Origin: Amycolatopsis viridis
GTDB taxonomy: Bacteria > Actinomycetota > Actinomycetes > Mycobacteriales > Pseudonocardiaceae
NCBI RefSeq assembly: GCF_011758765.1
Contig: NZ_JAANOU010000001.1
Coordinates: forward strand, 3,534,001 to 3,598,000
Reading direction: 5' to 3'
DNA: 64,000 bases
Shown piece by piece: positions 50,957 through 60,124 of this stretch. The notes beneath the pieces were generated by a model. That model made no database searches, was not told the DNA's origin, and saw only the letters and a program-made list of their open reading frames with translations. The number at the start of each line of letters is the position of its first letter. Position 1 is the stretch's first letter. The position numbers were made by a program, and so were the translations under genes.

Positions 50957-53900
50957 GCCCGCCACGCCGCGATCGGGTTGCCCAGCCAGCGGCTGTCGGC
51001 CGGGACGGCGTCCCCGCGGGTCACCAGCGACCCCGGGCCGACCACGGTGCGGGCGCCGACGCTGGCGCCGGGCAGCACGATCCCGTGCGGGCCGACGGTC
51101 GCGCCCTCGGCCACGGTCACCTCGCTCATGCGCATGATCCGATCATGGAACAGGTGGGTCTGCACGACACAGCCGCGGTTCACCGTCGCGCCGTCGCCGA
51201 GCCGCACCAGGTCGGTCTCCGGCAGCCAGTACGTCTCCAGCCACACGCCGCGGCCGATCCGCGCCCCCATCGTGCGCAGCCACCACGGCAGCAGTGGCGT
51301 GCCCGCGCTCCAGCTCACCAGCCACGGCACCGCGAGCGTCTCGACGAACGTGTCGGCCAGCTCGGTGCGCCACACGAACGAGCTCCACAGCGGGTGGTCC
51401 ACCGCGCGGAACCGCCCGGTCAGCACCCATTTCACCGCGGTGGTCACCGCACCGGCCGCGAGCCCCGCGACCACCAGCACAACCGGCGCGGCGAGCGCGG
51501 CCACCACCGGACCCGCGGCCTGCCACACGGCCGCGAGCGCCGCCAGCACCAGCACCGCCAGCGCGGCGGCGCACATCACCGGCACGACCCGGCACGCCTC
51601 CACCGCGGCCCGGGCGAGTTTGAGCCGGGCCGGCGGCGCGAACGTGCGGCCGGCATCGGCGGTCTCGACCGCCCGGCGCAGCGGCATCGGCGGCATACCC
51701 AGGTAGGACGAGCCCTTCTTGGCCTTGCGTGGCGCCGAGGACAGCACCCCGACCAGGCCGCGCTTGGGCACCGCCCGCCCGGCGGCGGCCATCCCGGAGT
51801 TGCCGAGGAACGCCTGCTTGCCGATGCGGGTCGGCGCGACGTGCAGCCAGCCGTGGCCGAGTTCGTAGGTGGCGACCATGGTGTCGTCGGCGAGGAACGC
51901 GCCGTCGTCGACCTGGGTCATCCGCGGGACCGCCAGCACCGTGGAGATCTCCGCACCGCGCCCCACCCGTGCGCCCAGCAGGCGCAACCACACCGGCGTG
52001 CCCAGGCTGGCGTAGAGCGGGAAGAGCACCTGCCGCGCCAGGTCCATCAGCCGTTCGGTCGCCCACACCTGCCACGCGACCCGCCCGTGCACCGGGTGGT
52101 AGCCCTCGTGCAACCCCAGCCCGAGCAGCCGCACCGAGACGAGCACCAGCAGCGCGTAGGACCCGAACGCGGCGAGGGTCGCCGGCGGGACGGCGGGCAG
52201 CGCGTCCCCCAGCGCGGCACCGAGCGTGGCCGTCCCGGCGACCGCCGAACCCAGCACCAGCAGTCCGGGCACGGCGGCCAGCACCGGGAACAGGCCCAGC
52301 ACGAACGACGCGGCGCCGTAGGCGAGCACCCACCTGCGCGAACGCGGCGGGCGGCTCGACGGCCAGCGCAGCGCGCCCTTGCCGTCGCGCCTGGCGGGCG
52401 AACCGGCCCAGCGCTGCCCGGCCGGGACCGCGCCGAGCACGGTCGATCCGGCGGCGACCTCCGCACCCTTGCCGATCCGCGCGCCCGGCAGCAGCACGCT
52501 GCGTGCACCCACCCGGGCACCGGCGCCGATCCGGATCTTGCCGATGTGCACGACATCGCCGTCCACCCAGTGGCCGGACAGGTCGACCTCGGGCTCCACC
52601 GCCGCGGCCCGGCCCAGCTTGAGCAGGCCGGTGACCGGCGGCGGGGTGTGCAGGTCGACGTCCTTGCCGACCTTCGCGCCCAGCGCCCTGGCGTAGAGCG
52701 TCATCCAGCTCGCGCCGGAGATCCCGGCCGCACCGGCGGCCCCGGCGAGCCGTTCCGCCGCCCACAGTCGCAAGTGGACCCGGCCGCCGCGCGGGTGGGT
52801 GCCCGGCCGGACGCCGCGCAGCAGCAACCGGGCACCGGCGGCGGCGATCGCGATGCGTCCCGGCGGGCTGAACAGCACCAGCCAGGACAGGACGAGCGAC
52901 CACCACGGCACGGCGGGCGCCCAGGCGGCGCCGGCCGTCGCGAGCACAGTGGACAGCGCGGCGAGCGCGGTCAGCCAGCGCAACCCGGTGAGGGCGAGTG
53001 CCGGCGCTCCCAGCGCGGCCTGCACGGCGCCCGCTCGCCGTGGCACCGGCCGCACGTCCCGCCGCCGGGCGGTCTCCCCGTCCAGGCCGTCCAGCAGCGC
53101 CGCGAGCTGACCCAGCCGCGGGTGCCGGTACACGTCGGCGACCGAGACCTGCGGATGCCGGGCGCGGATGCGCGCGACCAGCTGGGCGGCGGTGAGGCTG
53201 CCACCGCCGTGGGTGAAGAAGTCCGCGCGCGGGTCGGTCACCGGCACGCCGAGGATCTCCGCCCAGCCCTCGGCGAGCCACGCCTCGGTGGGGGTCAGCG
53301 CCGCGCGGGTGCTCATACCGTCCACAGTGGCCAGTGGCCATGGCAGCGCGGCGCGGTCGACCTTGCCCGAGGTGCGGGTGGGCAGGTCACCGACGACCGC
53401 GAGCAGCGGCACCAGTGCGGCCGGCAGCTTCTCCCGCAACAGCGCCGAGGCGGCATCGGGGTCGAACTCGCCACGCGGCACCACGTACCCGACGAGGATC
53501 TGGTTGCCCGCCTTGGTGGTGCGGATCGCCGCGGCCGCGCCGGCCACCCCGGGCAGCGCCTGCAGCGCCGCGTCCACCTCGCCCAGCTCGATGCGGCGGC
53601 CACCGAGCTTGATCTGCTCGTCCGCGCGGCCCAGGAACACCAGCCCCCCGGGCTCCGCCCGCACCAGATCCCCGCTGCGGTAGGCGCGGTCCCAGCCCAG
53701 CGCCGGCAGCGGCGCGAACTTCTCGGCGTCCTTCACCGGATCGAGGTAGCGGGCCAGGCCCGCACCGCCGATCACCAGCTCGCCGGACTCGCCCAGGGCG
53801 ACCGGCTCGCCGGCGGCATCGACGACCGCGAGGTCCCAGCCCGCCAGCGGCAGCCCGATCCGCACCGGGCCCTCGCCGGTCAGCGGCGCGGCGCAGGCGA

Positions 53901-54822
53901 CGACGGTGGCCTCGGTGGGACCGTAGGTGTTCCACACCTCGCGGCCCTCCACCGCCACCCGCTCGGCCAGTTCCGGCGGGCACGCCTCGCCGCCGAAGAT
54001 GAGCAGCCGCACGTCCTCCAGTGCCTCGGCCGGCCACAGCGCGGCCAGCGTCGGCACGGTGGACACGATCGTGATGCGCTGGGCGACCAGCCACGGCCCC
54101 AGGTCGACGCCGGTGCGCACGAGCGCGCGCGGCGCCGGCACCAGGCACGCGCCGTGCCGCCAGGCCAGCCACATCTCCTCGCACGAGGCGTCGAACGCGA
54201 CCGACAGCCCGGCCAGCACCCGGTCGGCGGTGCCGATCGGTTCCTCGGTGAGGAACAGCCGCGCCTCGGCGTCCACAAACGCCGCCGCCGACCGGTGGGT
54301 GACCGCGACCCCCTTGGGTTTGCCGGTGGAACCGGAGGTGAAGATGATCCACGCGTCGTCGTCCGGAGTGGGCGGACCGGTGCGGCGGCCGGGCTCGGCG
54401 AGCATCGTCAGCCCGCCGTCCGTCAGCACCGCGCACACGCCGGCCTCGGCGAACACCAGCTCGGCGCGCTCGTCCGGGTCGTCCGCGTCGACCGGCACGT
54501 ACGCCGCACCCGCGGCGAGCACGCCGAGGATCGCCACGTACAGATCGGCGGTCCCGGAGGACATGCGCACCCCGACGCGGTCGCCGCGGCCGACGCCCTC
54601 GGCCGCGAGCCGCCCGCCGAGCGCCTGCACCTCGTCGATCAGCTTGCGGTAGGTCAGCACCCGCGTGCCGTCGTCGAGCGCGGCCGCGCCCGGGTACCGC
54701 GCCACGGTGGCGGCCAGCACGTCGAGCAGTGTGCGCCGCGCGGCGGCGGCACCGCCGGGGAACAGGGCCCGCTCCGGGGCGAGAACCCCGGGCAGCATCG
54801 GATCGAGAACGGGCGCGCCCAC
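50953..54822 (-). CDS. Pls/PosA-family membrane-bound non-ribosomal peptide synthetase
   Basis: This 1289-residue protein has an adenylation domain at about 1-500: WIIFTSGSTGKPKGVAVTH, FDASCEEMW, FGGEACPPEL, NTYGPTEATVV, YRSGDLVRAEPGGLVFLGRADEQIKLGGRRIELGEV. A carrier domain has phosphopantetheine Ser542 in THGGGSLTAAQ. Then come several membrane segments and three stretches of hexapeptide-repeat (left-handed helix) sequence. This is the order of Pls, the epsilon-poly-lysine synthetase family. It has no condensation or thioesterase domain; Pls-type enzymes join one amino acid iteratively. The D..E pattern in the A4 loop hints at a basic amino acid. GTG start; the M1 peptidase is coupled downstream. 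Confidence 0.85.
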   Translation of the reverse strand: MGAPVLDPMLPGVLAPERALFPGGAAAARRTLLDVLAATVARYPGAAALDDGTRVLTYRKLIDEVQALGGRLAAEGVGRGDRVGVRMSSGTADLYVAILGVLAAGAAYVPVDADDPDERAELVFAEAGVCAVLTDGGLTMLAEPGRRTGPPTPDDDAWIIFTSGSTGKPKGVAVTHRSAAAFVDAEARLFLTEEPIGTADRVLAGLSVAFDASCEEMWLAWRHGACLVPAPRALVRTGVDLGPWLVAQRITIVSTVPTLAALWPAEALEDVRLLIFGGEACPPELAERVAVEGREVWNTYGPTEATVVACAAPLTGEGPVRIGLPLAGWDLAVVDAAGEPVALGESGELVIGGAGLARYLDPVKDAEKFAPLPALGWDRAYRSGDLVRAEPGGLVFLGRADEQIKLGGRRIELGEVDAALQALPGVAGAAAAIRTTKAGNQILVGYVVPRGEFDPDAASALLREKLPAALVPLLAVVGDLPTRTSGKVDRAALPWPLATVDGMSTRAALTPTEAWLAEGWAEILGVPVTDPRADFFTHGGGSLTAAQLVARIRARHPQVSVADVYRHPRLGQLAALLDGLDGETARRRDVRPVPRRAGAVQAALGAPALALTGLRWLTALAALSTVLATAGAAWAPAVPWWSLVLSWLVLFSPPGRIAIAAAGARLLLRGVRPGTHPRGGRVHLRLWAAERLAGAAGAAGISGASWMTLYARALGAKVGKDVDLHTPPPVTGLLKLGRAAAVEPEVDLSGHWVDGDVVHIGKIRIGAGARVGARSVLLPGARIGKGAEVAAGSTVLGAVPAGQRWAGSPARRDGKGALRWPSSRPPRSRRWVLAYGAASFVLGLFPVLAAVPGLLVLGSAVAGTATLGAALGDALPAVPPATLAAFGSYALLVLVSVRLLGLGLHEGYHPVHGRVAWQVWATERLMDLARQVLFPLYASLGTPVWLRLLGARVGRGAEISTVLAVPRMTQVDDGAFLADDTMVATYELGHGWLHVAPTRIGKQAFLGNSGMAAAGRAVPKRGLVGVLSSAPRKAKKGSSYLGMPPMPLRRAVETADAGRTFAPPARLKLARAAVEACRVVPVMCAAALAVLVLAALAAVWQAAGPVVAALAAPVVLVVAGLAAGAVTTAVKWVLTGRFRAVDHPLWSSFVWRTELADTFVETLAVPWLVSWSAGTPLLPWWLRTMGARIGRGVWLETYWLPETDLVRLGDGATVNRGCVVQTHLFHDRIMRMSEVTVAEGATVGPHGIVLPGASVGARTVVGPGSLVTRGDAVPADSRWLGNPIAAWRA

Positions 54823-54930
54823 TCGAGTTCACCTTCCACCAGCGGGCGGGCCGGAACTCGCGGAAAATCCGAGGCGCCCGCGCGGGACGATCACTCTACC
54901 CGAGGTGACTGCCCACCGACCGGGCGGTTC

Positions 54931-54949
54931 CGGCGGCGTGTTGCCGCCG
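54931..54949 (-). terminator. Hairpin terminator after der
   Basis: CGGCGGC and GCCGCCG form a 7-bp stem around a five-base loop, 15 bases beyond the der stop codon. It lies in the 141-base gap before the Pls-like gene, which has its own promoter region there. Confidence 0.55.
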
Positions 54950-54963
54950 TCACATCCGGTGCG

Positions 54964-56388
54964 TCACTTGCTGTTCTTACCGGGCCGCGGCTTCTTTTCC
55001 CGCACCCGCACGTTGATCCGCACCGGGCTGCCCGCGAAACCGAAGCGCTCACGGAACTTCCGCTCGATGAACCGGCGGTAACCGGCCTCCAGGAACCCGG
55101 TGGTGAACAGCACCAGCGTCGGCGGGCGGATCCCGGCCTGCGTGGCGAACAGCACCTTCGGCTGCTTGCCACCACGCACCGGCGGCGGGGTGGCGGCGAT
55201 CAGCTCGGACAGCCACGAATTCAGCTGCCCGGTCGGCACCCGCTGGTCCCACGAGGCAAGCGCGGTCCGCAGCGCGGGCGCGAGCTTGCGCACCGCACGC
55301 CCGGTGAGGGCGGAGATGTTGACCCGCTCCGCCCAGGTGACCCGCACCAGGCCGCGGTCGAGCTCCTTCTCCAGCTGGTGGCGGCGATCCTCGTCGACCA
55401 GGTCCCACTTGTTGAGCGCGAGCACGCACGCCCGGCCGGACTCCACGACGGACGTGAGCACCCGCAGGTCCTGTTCGGACAGTGGCTCGCTGGCGTCCAG
55501 CAGGACGATGACGACCTCGGAGGAGTCGATCGCCGCCTTCGTGCGCAGCGACGCGTAGTACTCGGTGCCGCTAGCCGTGTGCACCCGCTTGCGCAGGCCG
55601 GCGGTGTCGACGAACCGCCACAGCTCACCGTCCAGCTCGACGAGCGAGTCGACCGGGTCGACGGTGGTGCCCGCGACGGAGTCCACCACGGACCGCTGCT
55701 CACCGGTGAGCTTGTTGAGCAGGCTGGACTTGCCCACGTTCGGCTTCCCGACCAGCGCCACCCGGCGCGGCCCGGCCGCTACCTCGCGCTCGCGCGGCGC
55801 TTCCGGCAGCGCCGTGATGATCGCGTCGAGCAGGTCGCCCGAGCTGCGGCCGTGCAGGGCGCTCACCGGATGCGGCTCGCCGAGGCCGAGCGACCACAGG
55901 GACGCCACGTCGGACAGCAGCCGGTCGTCGTCGACCTTGTTGGCCGCCAGCAGCACCGGCCGCTTCGACCGGCGCAGCACCTTCGCCACGGCCTCGTCGG
56001 TCGCGGTCGCGCCGACCGAGGCGTCCACCACGACCAGCACCGCGTCCGCGGTGTTCATCGCCAGCTCCGCCTGCGCCGCCACCGCGGCCTGCAGCCCGGT
56101 CGCGCTCGGCTCCCAGCCGCCGGTGTCGACCACGGTGAACCGGCGCCCGGCCCACTGCGCGTCGTAGGCCACCCGGTCCCGGGTCACCCCCGGCGTGTCC
56201 TGCACGACCGCCTCCCGGCGGCCCAGGATGCGGTTGACCAGGGTGGATTTGCCCACGTTCGGGCGCCCGACGACGGCCAGCACGGGCTGGCTCAGCTCGG
56301 CCTCCTCCTCGGACGCCGCGTCGTCGGCCTGGTTGTCGAGCGCGGTGAACTCCGCCTCGTCGGACCAGGTCCCGTCAAGCTCCGTCAT
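54964..56388 (-). CDS. der: GTPase Der (EngA), ribosome assembly
   Basis: This 474-residue protein has two tandem G domains: [16 protein letters not shown] with DTPGVTRDR, then [16 protein letters not shown] with [10 protein letters not shown], each followed by NKxD (NKVDDD, NKWDLVD). A C-terminal KH-like domain ends in [15 protein letters not shown]. It is an essential 50S assembly factor. An acidic N-terminal extension of about 45 residues is common in actinobacteria. The ATG overlaps the upstream plsC stop (ATGA). Confidence 0.96.
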   Translation of the reverse strand: MTELDGTWSDEAEFTALDNQADDAASEEEAELSQPVLAVVGRPNVGKSTLVNRILGRREAVVQDTPGVTRDRVAYDAQWAGRRFTVVDTGGWEPSATGLQAAVAAQAELAMNTADAVLVVVDASVGATATDEAVAKVLRRSKRPVLLAANKVDDDRLLSDVASLWSLGLGEPHPVSALHGRSSGDLLDAIITALPEAPREREVAAGPRRVALVGKPNVGKSSLLNKLTGEQRSVVDSVAGTTVDPVDSLVELDGELWRFVDTAGLRKRVHTASGTEYYASLRTKAAIDSSEVVIVLLDASEPLSEQDLRVLTSVVESGRACVLALNKWDLVDEDRRHQLEKELDRGLVRVTWAERVNISALTGRAVRKLAPALRTALASWDQRVPTGQLNSWLSELIAATPPPVRGGKQPKVLFATQAGIRPPTLVLFTTGFLEAGYRRFIERKFRERFGFAGSPVRINVRVREKKPRPGKNSK

Positions 56389-57062
56389 GACTCCGCTTTC
56401 TTCCCGCGCAGGGTCTCGCCCTGCGCCGCACGCCATTCGTCGAGGGTGGCGACCAGGCCGGCAAGCTGGTCGCGCAGCTTCTCGGTCGCACTGTCCAGCC
56501 CGGCGCGGCCACGGCCGACGTCGAGCGGGAACGGTTCACCCACCAGGATGTCGACCCGGGGCCGGAACCGCCGCCCGCTGCCGACGGGACGCCGGGTCCC
56601 GCGCACCGCGATCGGCAGGACCACCGCACCGGTCGCCCGGACCAGCCACGCCGCGCCACGCTCGGCGCTCGCCACGTCGCCCTCGCCGCGGGTGCCTTCG
56701 GGGAACACCGCGACGACGCCACCGGCCTTGAGCACGTCCGCCGTGGCCAGCAGCGGCGCCCGGCCGGGTTCGCCCCGGCGCACCGGCACCTGGCCGATGC
56801 GCCGGAGGAACGACCCCAGCACCCCGGTGAACATCTCCTCCTTGACGAGGAACACCGAACGGCGCGGCAACATTCCGAAGATGATCTGCGGCTCGACCAT
56901 CGAGCTGTGGTTGGCCACCACCAGCACCGGCCCGGTCCGCGGCACGCGCTCCAGTCCGCGGATGCGCAGCCGGTACGCCGGCCGGAAGCAGAACCTGCCG
57001 ACGACCCGGGCGGCGTCGTGCAGCCGGGGCGAGGAGCCCGGCGGCAGACCGCTGCTGCTCAC
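56385..57062 (-). CDS. plsC: 1-acyl-sn-glycerol-3-phosphate acyltransferase (PlsC family)
   Basis: This 225-residue protein has the acyltransferase block NHSSMVEP (His52) and [10 protein letters not shown], followed by [18 protein letters not shown]. The usual HX4D motif is HX4E here (Glu57), a variant that keeps an acidic partner for the catalytic His. It acylates lysophosphatidic acid, or a related lipid, at the membrane. GTG start overlapping cmk (GTGA). The cmk-plsC-der order is conserved in many actinobacteria. Confidence 0.88.
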   Translation of the reverse strand: MSSSGLPPGSSPRLHDAARVVGRFCFRPAYRLRIRGLERVPRTGPVLVVANHSSMVEPQIIFGMLPRRSVFLVKEEMFTGVLGSFLRRIGQVPVRRGEPGRAPLLATADVLKAGGVVAVFPEGTRGEGDVASAERGAAWLVRATGAVVLPIAVRGTRRPVGSGRRFRPRVDILVGEPFPLDVGRGRAGLDSATEKLRDQLAGLVATLDEWRAAQGETLRGKKAES

Positions 57063-57781
57063 CGCGTGACCTGCGCCCGCGTGCTCAGCAGGCCGCGCCG
57101 CCCGGCCAGCTCGGCCAGCGCGACGAGCACCTGGTCGATGGACAGTTCGCTGGTGTCCAGGTGGACCGCGTCGTCGGCGGCCTTCAGCGGCGCGACCGCG
57201 CGGGTCGAGTCGAGGCGGTCCCGCCGGTCGACCGAGGCGAGCGCCTCGGCCTGGCTGCTGCGGCGCCCGGCCGCGGTGTCCTGCGCGCTGCGGCGCGCGG
57301 CGCGCACCGCCGGGTCGGCGGTCAGGTAGACCTTGAGCGGCGCGTCCGGCACCACGACCGTGCCGATGTCGCGGCCCTCCACGACGATGCCGCCGATCTC
57401 GCCGAGCACCTCGGCGATGATCCGCCGCTGCCGCGCCACCAGCAGTTCGCGCACCTCCGGCACCGCGGAGACCGGCGACACGGCGTGGTTGACCTCGGCG
57501 CCCCGGATCTCGGCGGTCACGTCCTCCCCCGCCAGCTGGACGCCGGCGGCGGACGGGTCGGTGCCCAGGGTGAACTCGGTGGCCCGCGCCACCTCGGTGA
57601 CGGCCGGGCCGTCCGCCGGGTCGGCGCCCGCGCGCAGCACGGCCAGCGTCACCACCCGGTACATCGCACCGGTGTCGAGGTATCCCGCCGACAGCTTGCC
57701 GGCGAGCTTGCGCGCGACCGTGGTCTTCCCGGTTCCCGAGGGTCCGTCCAGAGCGACCACGCCGCGTAGGGCTCCCGCCAC
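57059..57781 (-). CDS. cmk: Cytidylate kinase
   Basis: This 240-residue kinase has the P-loop ALDGPSGTGKTTVARK (residues 10-25) and CMP-binding YLDTGAMYR, and VVEGRDIGTVVVPDAPLKVYLTA and RRDRLDSTRAVAPLKAADDAVHLDTS follow. It converts CMP and dCMP to the diphosphates. GTG start with GAGGAG upstream. It is first of the cmk-plsC-der unit, all coupled by four-base overlaps. Confidence 0.95.
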   Translation of the reverse strand: MAGALRGVVALDGPSGTGKTTVARKLAGKLSAGYLDTGAMYRVVTLAVLRAGADPADGPAVTEVARATEFTLGTDPSAAGVQLAGEDVTAEIRGAEVNHAVSPVSAVPEVRELLVARQRRIIAEVLGEIGGIVVEGRDIGTVVVPDAPLKVYLTADPAVRAARRSAQDTAAGRRSSQAEALASVDRRDRLDSTRAVAPLKAADDAVHLDTSELSIDQVLVALAELAGRRGLLSTRAQVTR

Positions 57782-57873
57782 CGATGCTCTCCTCGCCGTG
57801 CTGGGGTGCTTACCTGCGGTTCTCCATTGTGCCTGGCCCGCCCGCATCGCGGCGCACCGGTACCGTGGCGGAC

Positions 57874-58356
57874 GTGAATGTGGAAGTAACGCCCTTACCG
57901 GGCATCGGCGTGCGGAAGGACTTCGCGACCCGGCACGGGCGCCGCATCGGCGTGGTCACCCACCGGGACGGGCAGATCGAGCTGATCGTGTCCAAGTCCG
58001 ACGACCCCGATGCGTGCCTAGCGTCCCTGCCCCTGACCGCCGACGAGGCCGGCGCGCTGGCCAACCTGCTCGGCGCGCCGCAACTGGTCGCGCAGCTCAC
58101 CGAGGAGCACCGCGAGGTGCCCGGCATCAACACCAAGCAGCTGCCGATCAAGCCCAACTCGCCGTTCGACGGCCGCACCCTCGGCGACACCGCGATGCGC
58201 ACCCGGACCGGCGTGTCCGTGGTCGCCGTGATGCGCGCCGGCCAGGTGCACCCCTCCCCCGTCCCGGATTTCACGTTCACCGCCGGGGACGTCCTGGTCG
58301 CGGTCGGCACGTCGGAAGGGCTGGAGGGCGCCCTCAAGATCCTGAAGAACGGCTGA
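57874..58356 (+). CDS. TrkA-C-domain regulatory subunit of a cation/proton antiporter
   Basis: This 160-residue protein has an N-terminal MNVEVTPLPGIGVRKDF segment typical of the KhtT/AmhM group, then GVVTHRDGQIELIVSKSDDPDA. The C-terminal RCK_C (TrkA-C) domain has VVAVMRAGQVHPSPVPDFTFTAGDVLVAVGTSEGLEGALKIL. Such subunits bind c-di-AMP or a nucleotide and gate the partner antiporter. GTG 57874 fits the family; a GTG at 57865 is nearby. The antiporter follows after four bases. Confidence 0.87.
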   Translation: MNVEVTPLPGIGVRKDFATRHGRRIGVVTHRDGQIELIVSKSDDPDACLASLPLTADEAGALANLLGAPQLVAQLTEEHREVPGINTKQLPIKPNSPFDGRTLGDTAMRTRTGVSVVAVMRAGQVHPSPVPDFTFTAGDVLVAVGTSEGLEGALKILKNG

Positions 58357-58360
58357 GCCC

Positions 58361-59560
58361 TTGGACCACACCGCACTGTCCCTGATCGAACTCGGTGCCG
58401 TCTTCTTCGCGCTCGGCGTCCTCGGACGCCTGGCCGGCAAGATCGGCATGTCCCCCATCCCGCTCTACCTGCTGGGCGGCCTCGCCTTCGGGCAGGGCGG
58501 CCTCGTCCCGCTGCCGGACATCGGCGGCTTCACCCACCTGGCCAGCGAAATCGGCGTCGTGCTGCTGCTGTTGCTGCTGGGGCTGGAGTACTCCGCGGCG
58601 GAGCTGTTCACCGGGCTGAAACGCTCGTGGATGGCCGGCCTGCTGGACATCGTGCTCAACGCCGCGCCCGGCGCCGCGGTGGCCCTGCTGCTCGGGTGGG
58701 GCCCGATCGGCGCGATCGTGATGGCCGGCGTCACCTACATCTCCTCGTCCGGGATCATCGCGAAGGTGCTCGGCGACCTGGGCCGGCTCGGTAACCGGGA
58801 AACGCCGGTGGTGCTGTCGATCCTGGTGTTCGAGGACCTGGCGATGGCGCTGTACCTGCCGATCCTCACCGCGCTGCTGGGCGGCGTCAGCTTCTTCGGC
58901 GGCCTGGAGGCCGTCGGCATCTCACTGCTGGTGATCACCGTGGTGCTGGTGATCGCCCTGCGCTACGGCCGGTACGTGTCGGCGATCGTCGACTCCGACG
59001 ACCGGGAGGTGTTCCTGCTCAAGGTGCTCGGCGCGGCGCTGCTGGTTGCCGGGCTGGCCTCGGCCATGCAGGTGTCCGCGGCGGTGGGCGCGTTCCTGCT
59101 CGGCATCGCGGTGTCGGGCTCGACAGCGCACAACGCGACGCGGTTGCTGGAGCCGCTGCGCGACCTGTTCGCGGCGGTGTTCTTCGTGGTGTTCGGGCTC
59201 AACACCAGCCCGGCGTCGATCCCGCCGGTGCTCGGCTGGGCGGTGCTGCTGGCCGTGGTGACGACGCTGACGAAGGTCGCGACCGGCTGGTGGGCCGCGC
59301 GCCGGCAGGGCGTGGGCAAGCTGGGCCGCGCCCGGGCCGGTGCGGCGCTGGTGGCGCGCGGCGAGTTCTCGATCGTCATCGCGGGACTGGCCGTCTCGGC
59401 CGGCGCGGTGGTCGGCGAGCTGGCCGCGCTGGCCACCGCGTACGTGTTGCTGATGGCGGTTTTCGGACCGATCACCGCCCGCGTGGTCGAACCTCTGGCG
59501 CGGGGCCTCCAGCGCCGCCGCGGGCACGGTCACGAACCAGCCACGTCGAGCGTGAGCTGA
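58361..59560 (+). CDS. CPA2-family K+(Na+)/H+ antiporter (KhtU/KefB-like)
   Basis: This 399-residue protein has about 12 membrane helices and TTG as start. LELGAVFFALGVLGRLAGKIGMSPIPLYLLGGLAFG opens the first helices, VYISSSGIIAKVLGDLG-like TYISSSGIIAKVLG marks the core, and VAAVGAFLLGIAVSG holds the ion-binding region. It is 399 residues, without the cytosolic TrkA domain fused in KefB, which is supplied by the upstream gene. It exports K+ or Na+ in exchange for H+, for pH and salt homeostasis. Confidence 0.9.
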   Translation: MDHTALSLIELGAVFFALGVLGRLAGKIGMSPIPLYLLGGLAFGQGGLVPLPDIGGFTHLASEIGVVLLLLLLGLEYSAAELFTGLKRSWMAGLLDIVLNAAPGAAVALLLGWGPIGAIVMAGVTYISSSGIIAKVLGDLGRLGNRETPVVLSILVFEDLAMALYLPILTALLGGVSFFGGLEAVGISLLVITVVLVIALRYGRYVSAIVDSDDREVFLLKVLGAALLVAGLASAMQVSAAVGAFLLGIAVSGSTAHNATRLLEPLRDLFAAVFFVVFGLNTSPASIPPVLGWAVLLAVVTTLTKVATGWWAARRQGVGKLGRARAGAALVARGEFSIVIAGLAVSAGAVVGELAALATAYVLLMAVFGPITARVVEPLARGLQRRRGHGHEPATSSVS

Positions 59561-59570
59561 TCCGCCCCGG

Positions 59571-59592
59571 CCGGCGACAAAGTGGTCGCCGG
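59571..59592 (+). terminator. Hairpin terminator after the antiporter
   Basis: CCGGCGAC and GTCGCCGG form a perfect 8-bp stem around AAAGTG, ten bases after the stop. It is followed by TCCTTCCT. Confidence 0.6.
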
Positions 59593-59686
59593 TCCTTCCT
59601 GCCCGCTACCCGCGCCCGGCCCGGCACCGCGACCACGGCCGCAGGCGAGGCAAACCGGGCCTGCGCCGCGGCCTCTGACGCTCACC

Positions 59687-59764
59687 GACCGACACGGCGC
59701 CCGAACCGGCAAACACGCCGCCCGGAGTGGCAAACACGGCGCGCGGAGTGGCAAACACGCCGGG
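59687..59764. repeat. Second array of the 21-bp repeat family
   Basis: Three units starting at 59708, 59729 and 59750 begin GGCAAACAC and are spaced exactly 21 bases apart. A degenerate fourth unit starts at 59687. On the complementary strand the core reads GTGTTTGCC, the same core and period as the array at 10580-10842. It lies between the antiporter terminator and the arsC-like stop, immediately against the latter. The rest of the 204-base gap is G+C-rich with no gene. Confidence 0.85.
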
Positions 59765-60124
59765 TCAGGGCAGGACCGAGCGCACCGCGTCCTCCGAGCG
59801 GCCGACGACGGTGGTGCCGTCGTCCGCGGTGATGATGGGGCGCTGGATCAGTGCGGGGTGCTCCGCCAGCGCCGTCAGCCAGCGGTCCCGGTTCGCCGCG
59901 TCGCGGGGCCAGTCCCTGATCCCGAGCGCGGCCGCCTCCGGCTCCTGCAGGCGCGCGATGTCCCACGGGTCCAGGCCCAGACGCTGGAGCACCGCGTCCA
60001 GCTCGGCCACCGTCGGCGGCTCGTCCAGGTAGCGCCGCACCTCATAGGACACCCCCGCCTCGTCCAGGATGGACAGCGCCGAGCGGCACTTCGAGCACCG
60101 CGGGTTGACCCAGATCTCCATCAT
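59765..60124 (-). CDS. ArsC/Spx-family thioredoxin-like protein
   Basis: This 119-residue protein has [23 protein letters not shown] with a CSKC motif (Cys10, Cys13), [25 protein letters not shown], and [20 protein letters not shown]. This is the ArsC/Spx fold of glutaredoxin-dependent arsenate reductase-like proteins; the second Cys replaces the usual Ser. An arsenate or general thiol-disulfide role is possible. No arsenic gene is adjacent. The ATG overlaps recQ's stop (ATGA). Confidence 0.86.
   Translation of the reverse strand: MMEIWVNPRCSKCRSALSILDEAGVSYEVRRYLDEPPTVAELDAVLQRLGLDPWDIARLQEPEAAALGIRDWPRDAANRDRWLTALAEHPALIQRPIITADDGTTVVGRSEDAVRSVLP

Noticed and set aside
51085..57069. A 1994-codon plus-strand ORF antisense to the Pls-like, der and plsC genes
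   Set aside because: Its translation is Arg, Gly and His-rich with no domain, as expected for the complement of G+C-rich genes; the minus-strand genes have clear motifs.
59765..60124. Arsenic resistance locus
   Set aside because: Only one ArsC-fold gene is present, without arsR, arsB or acr3, and it is coupled to recQ.
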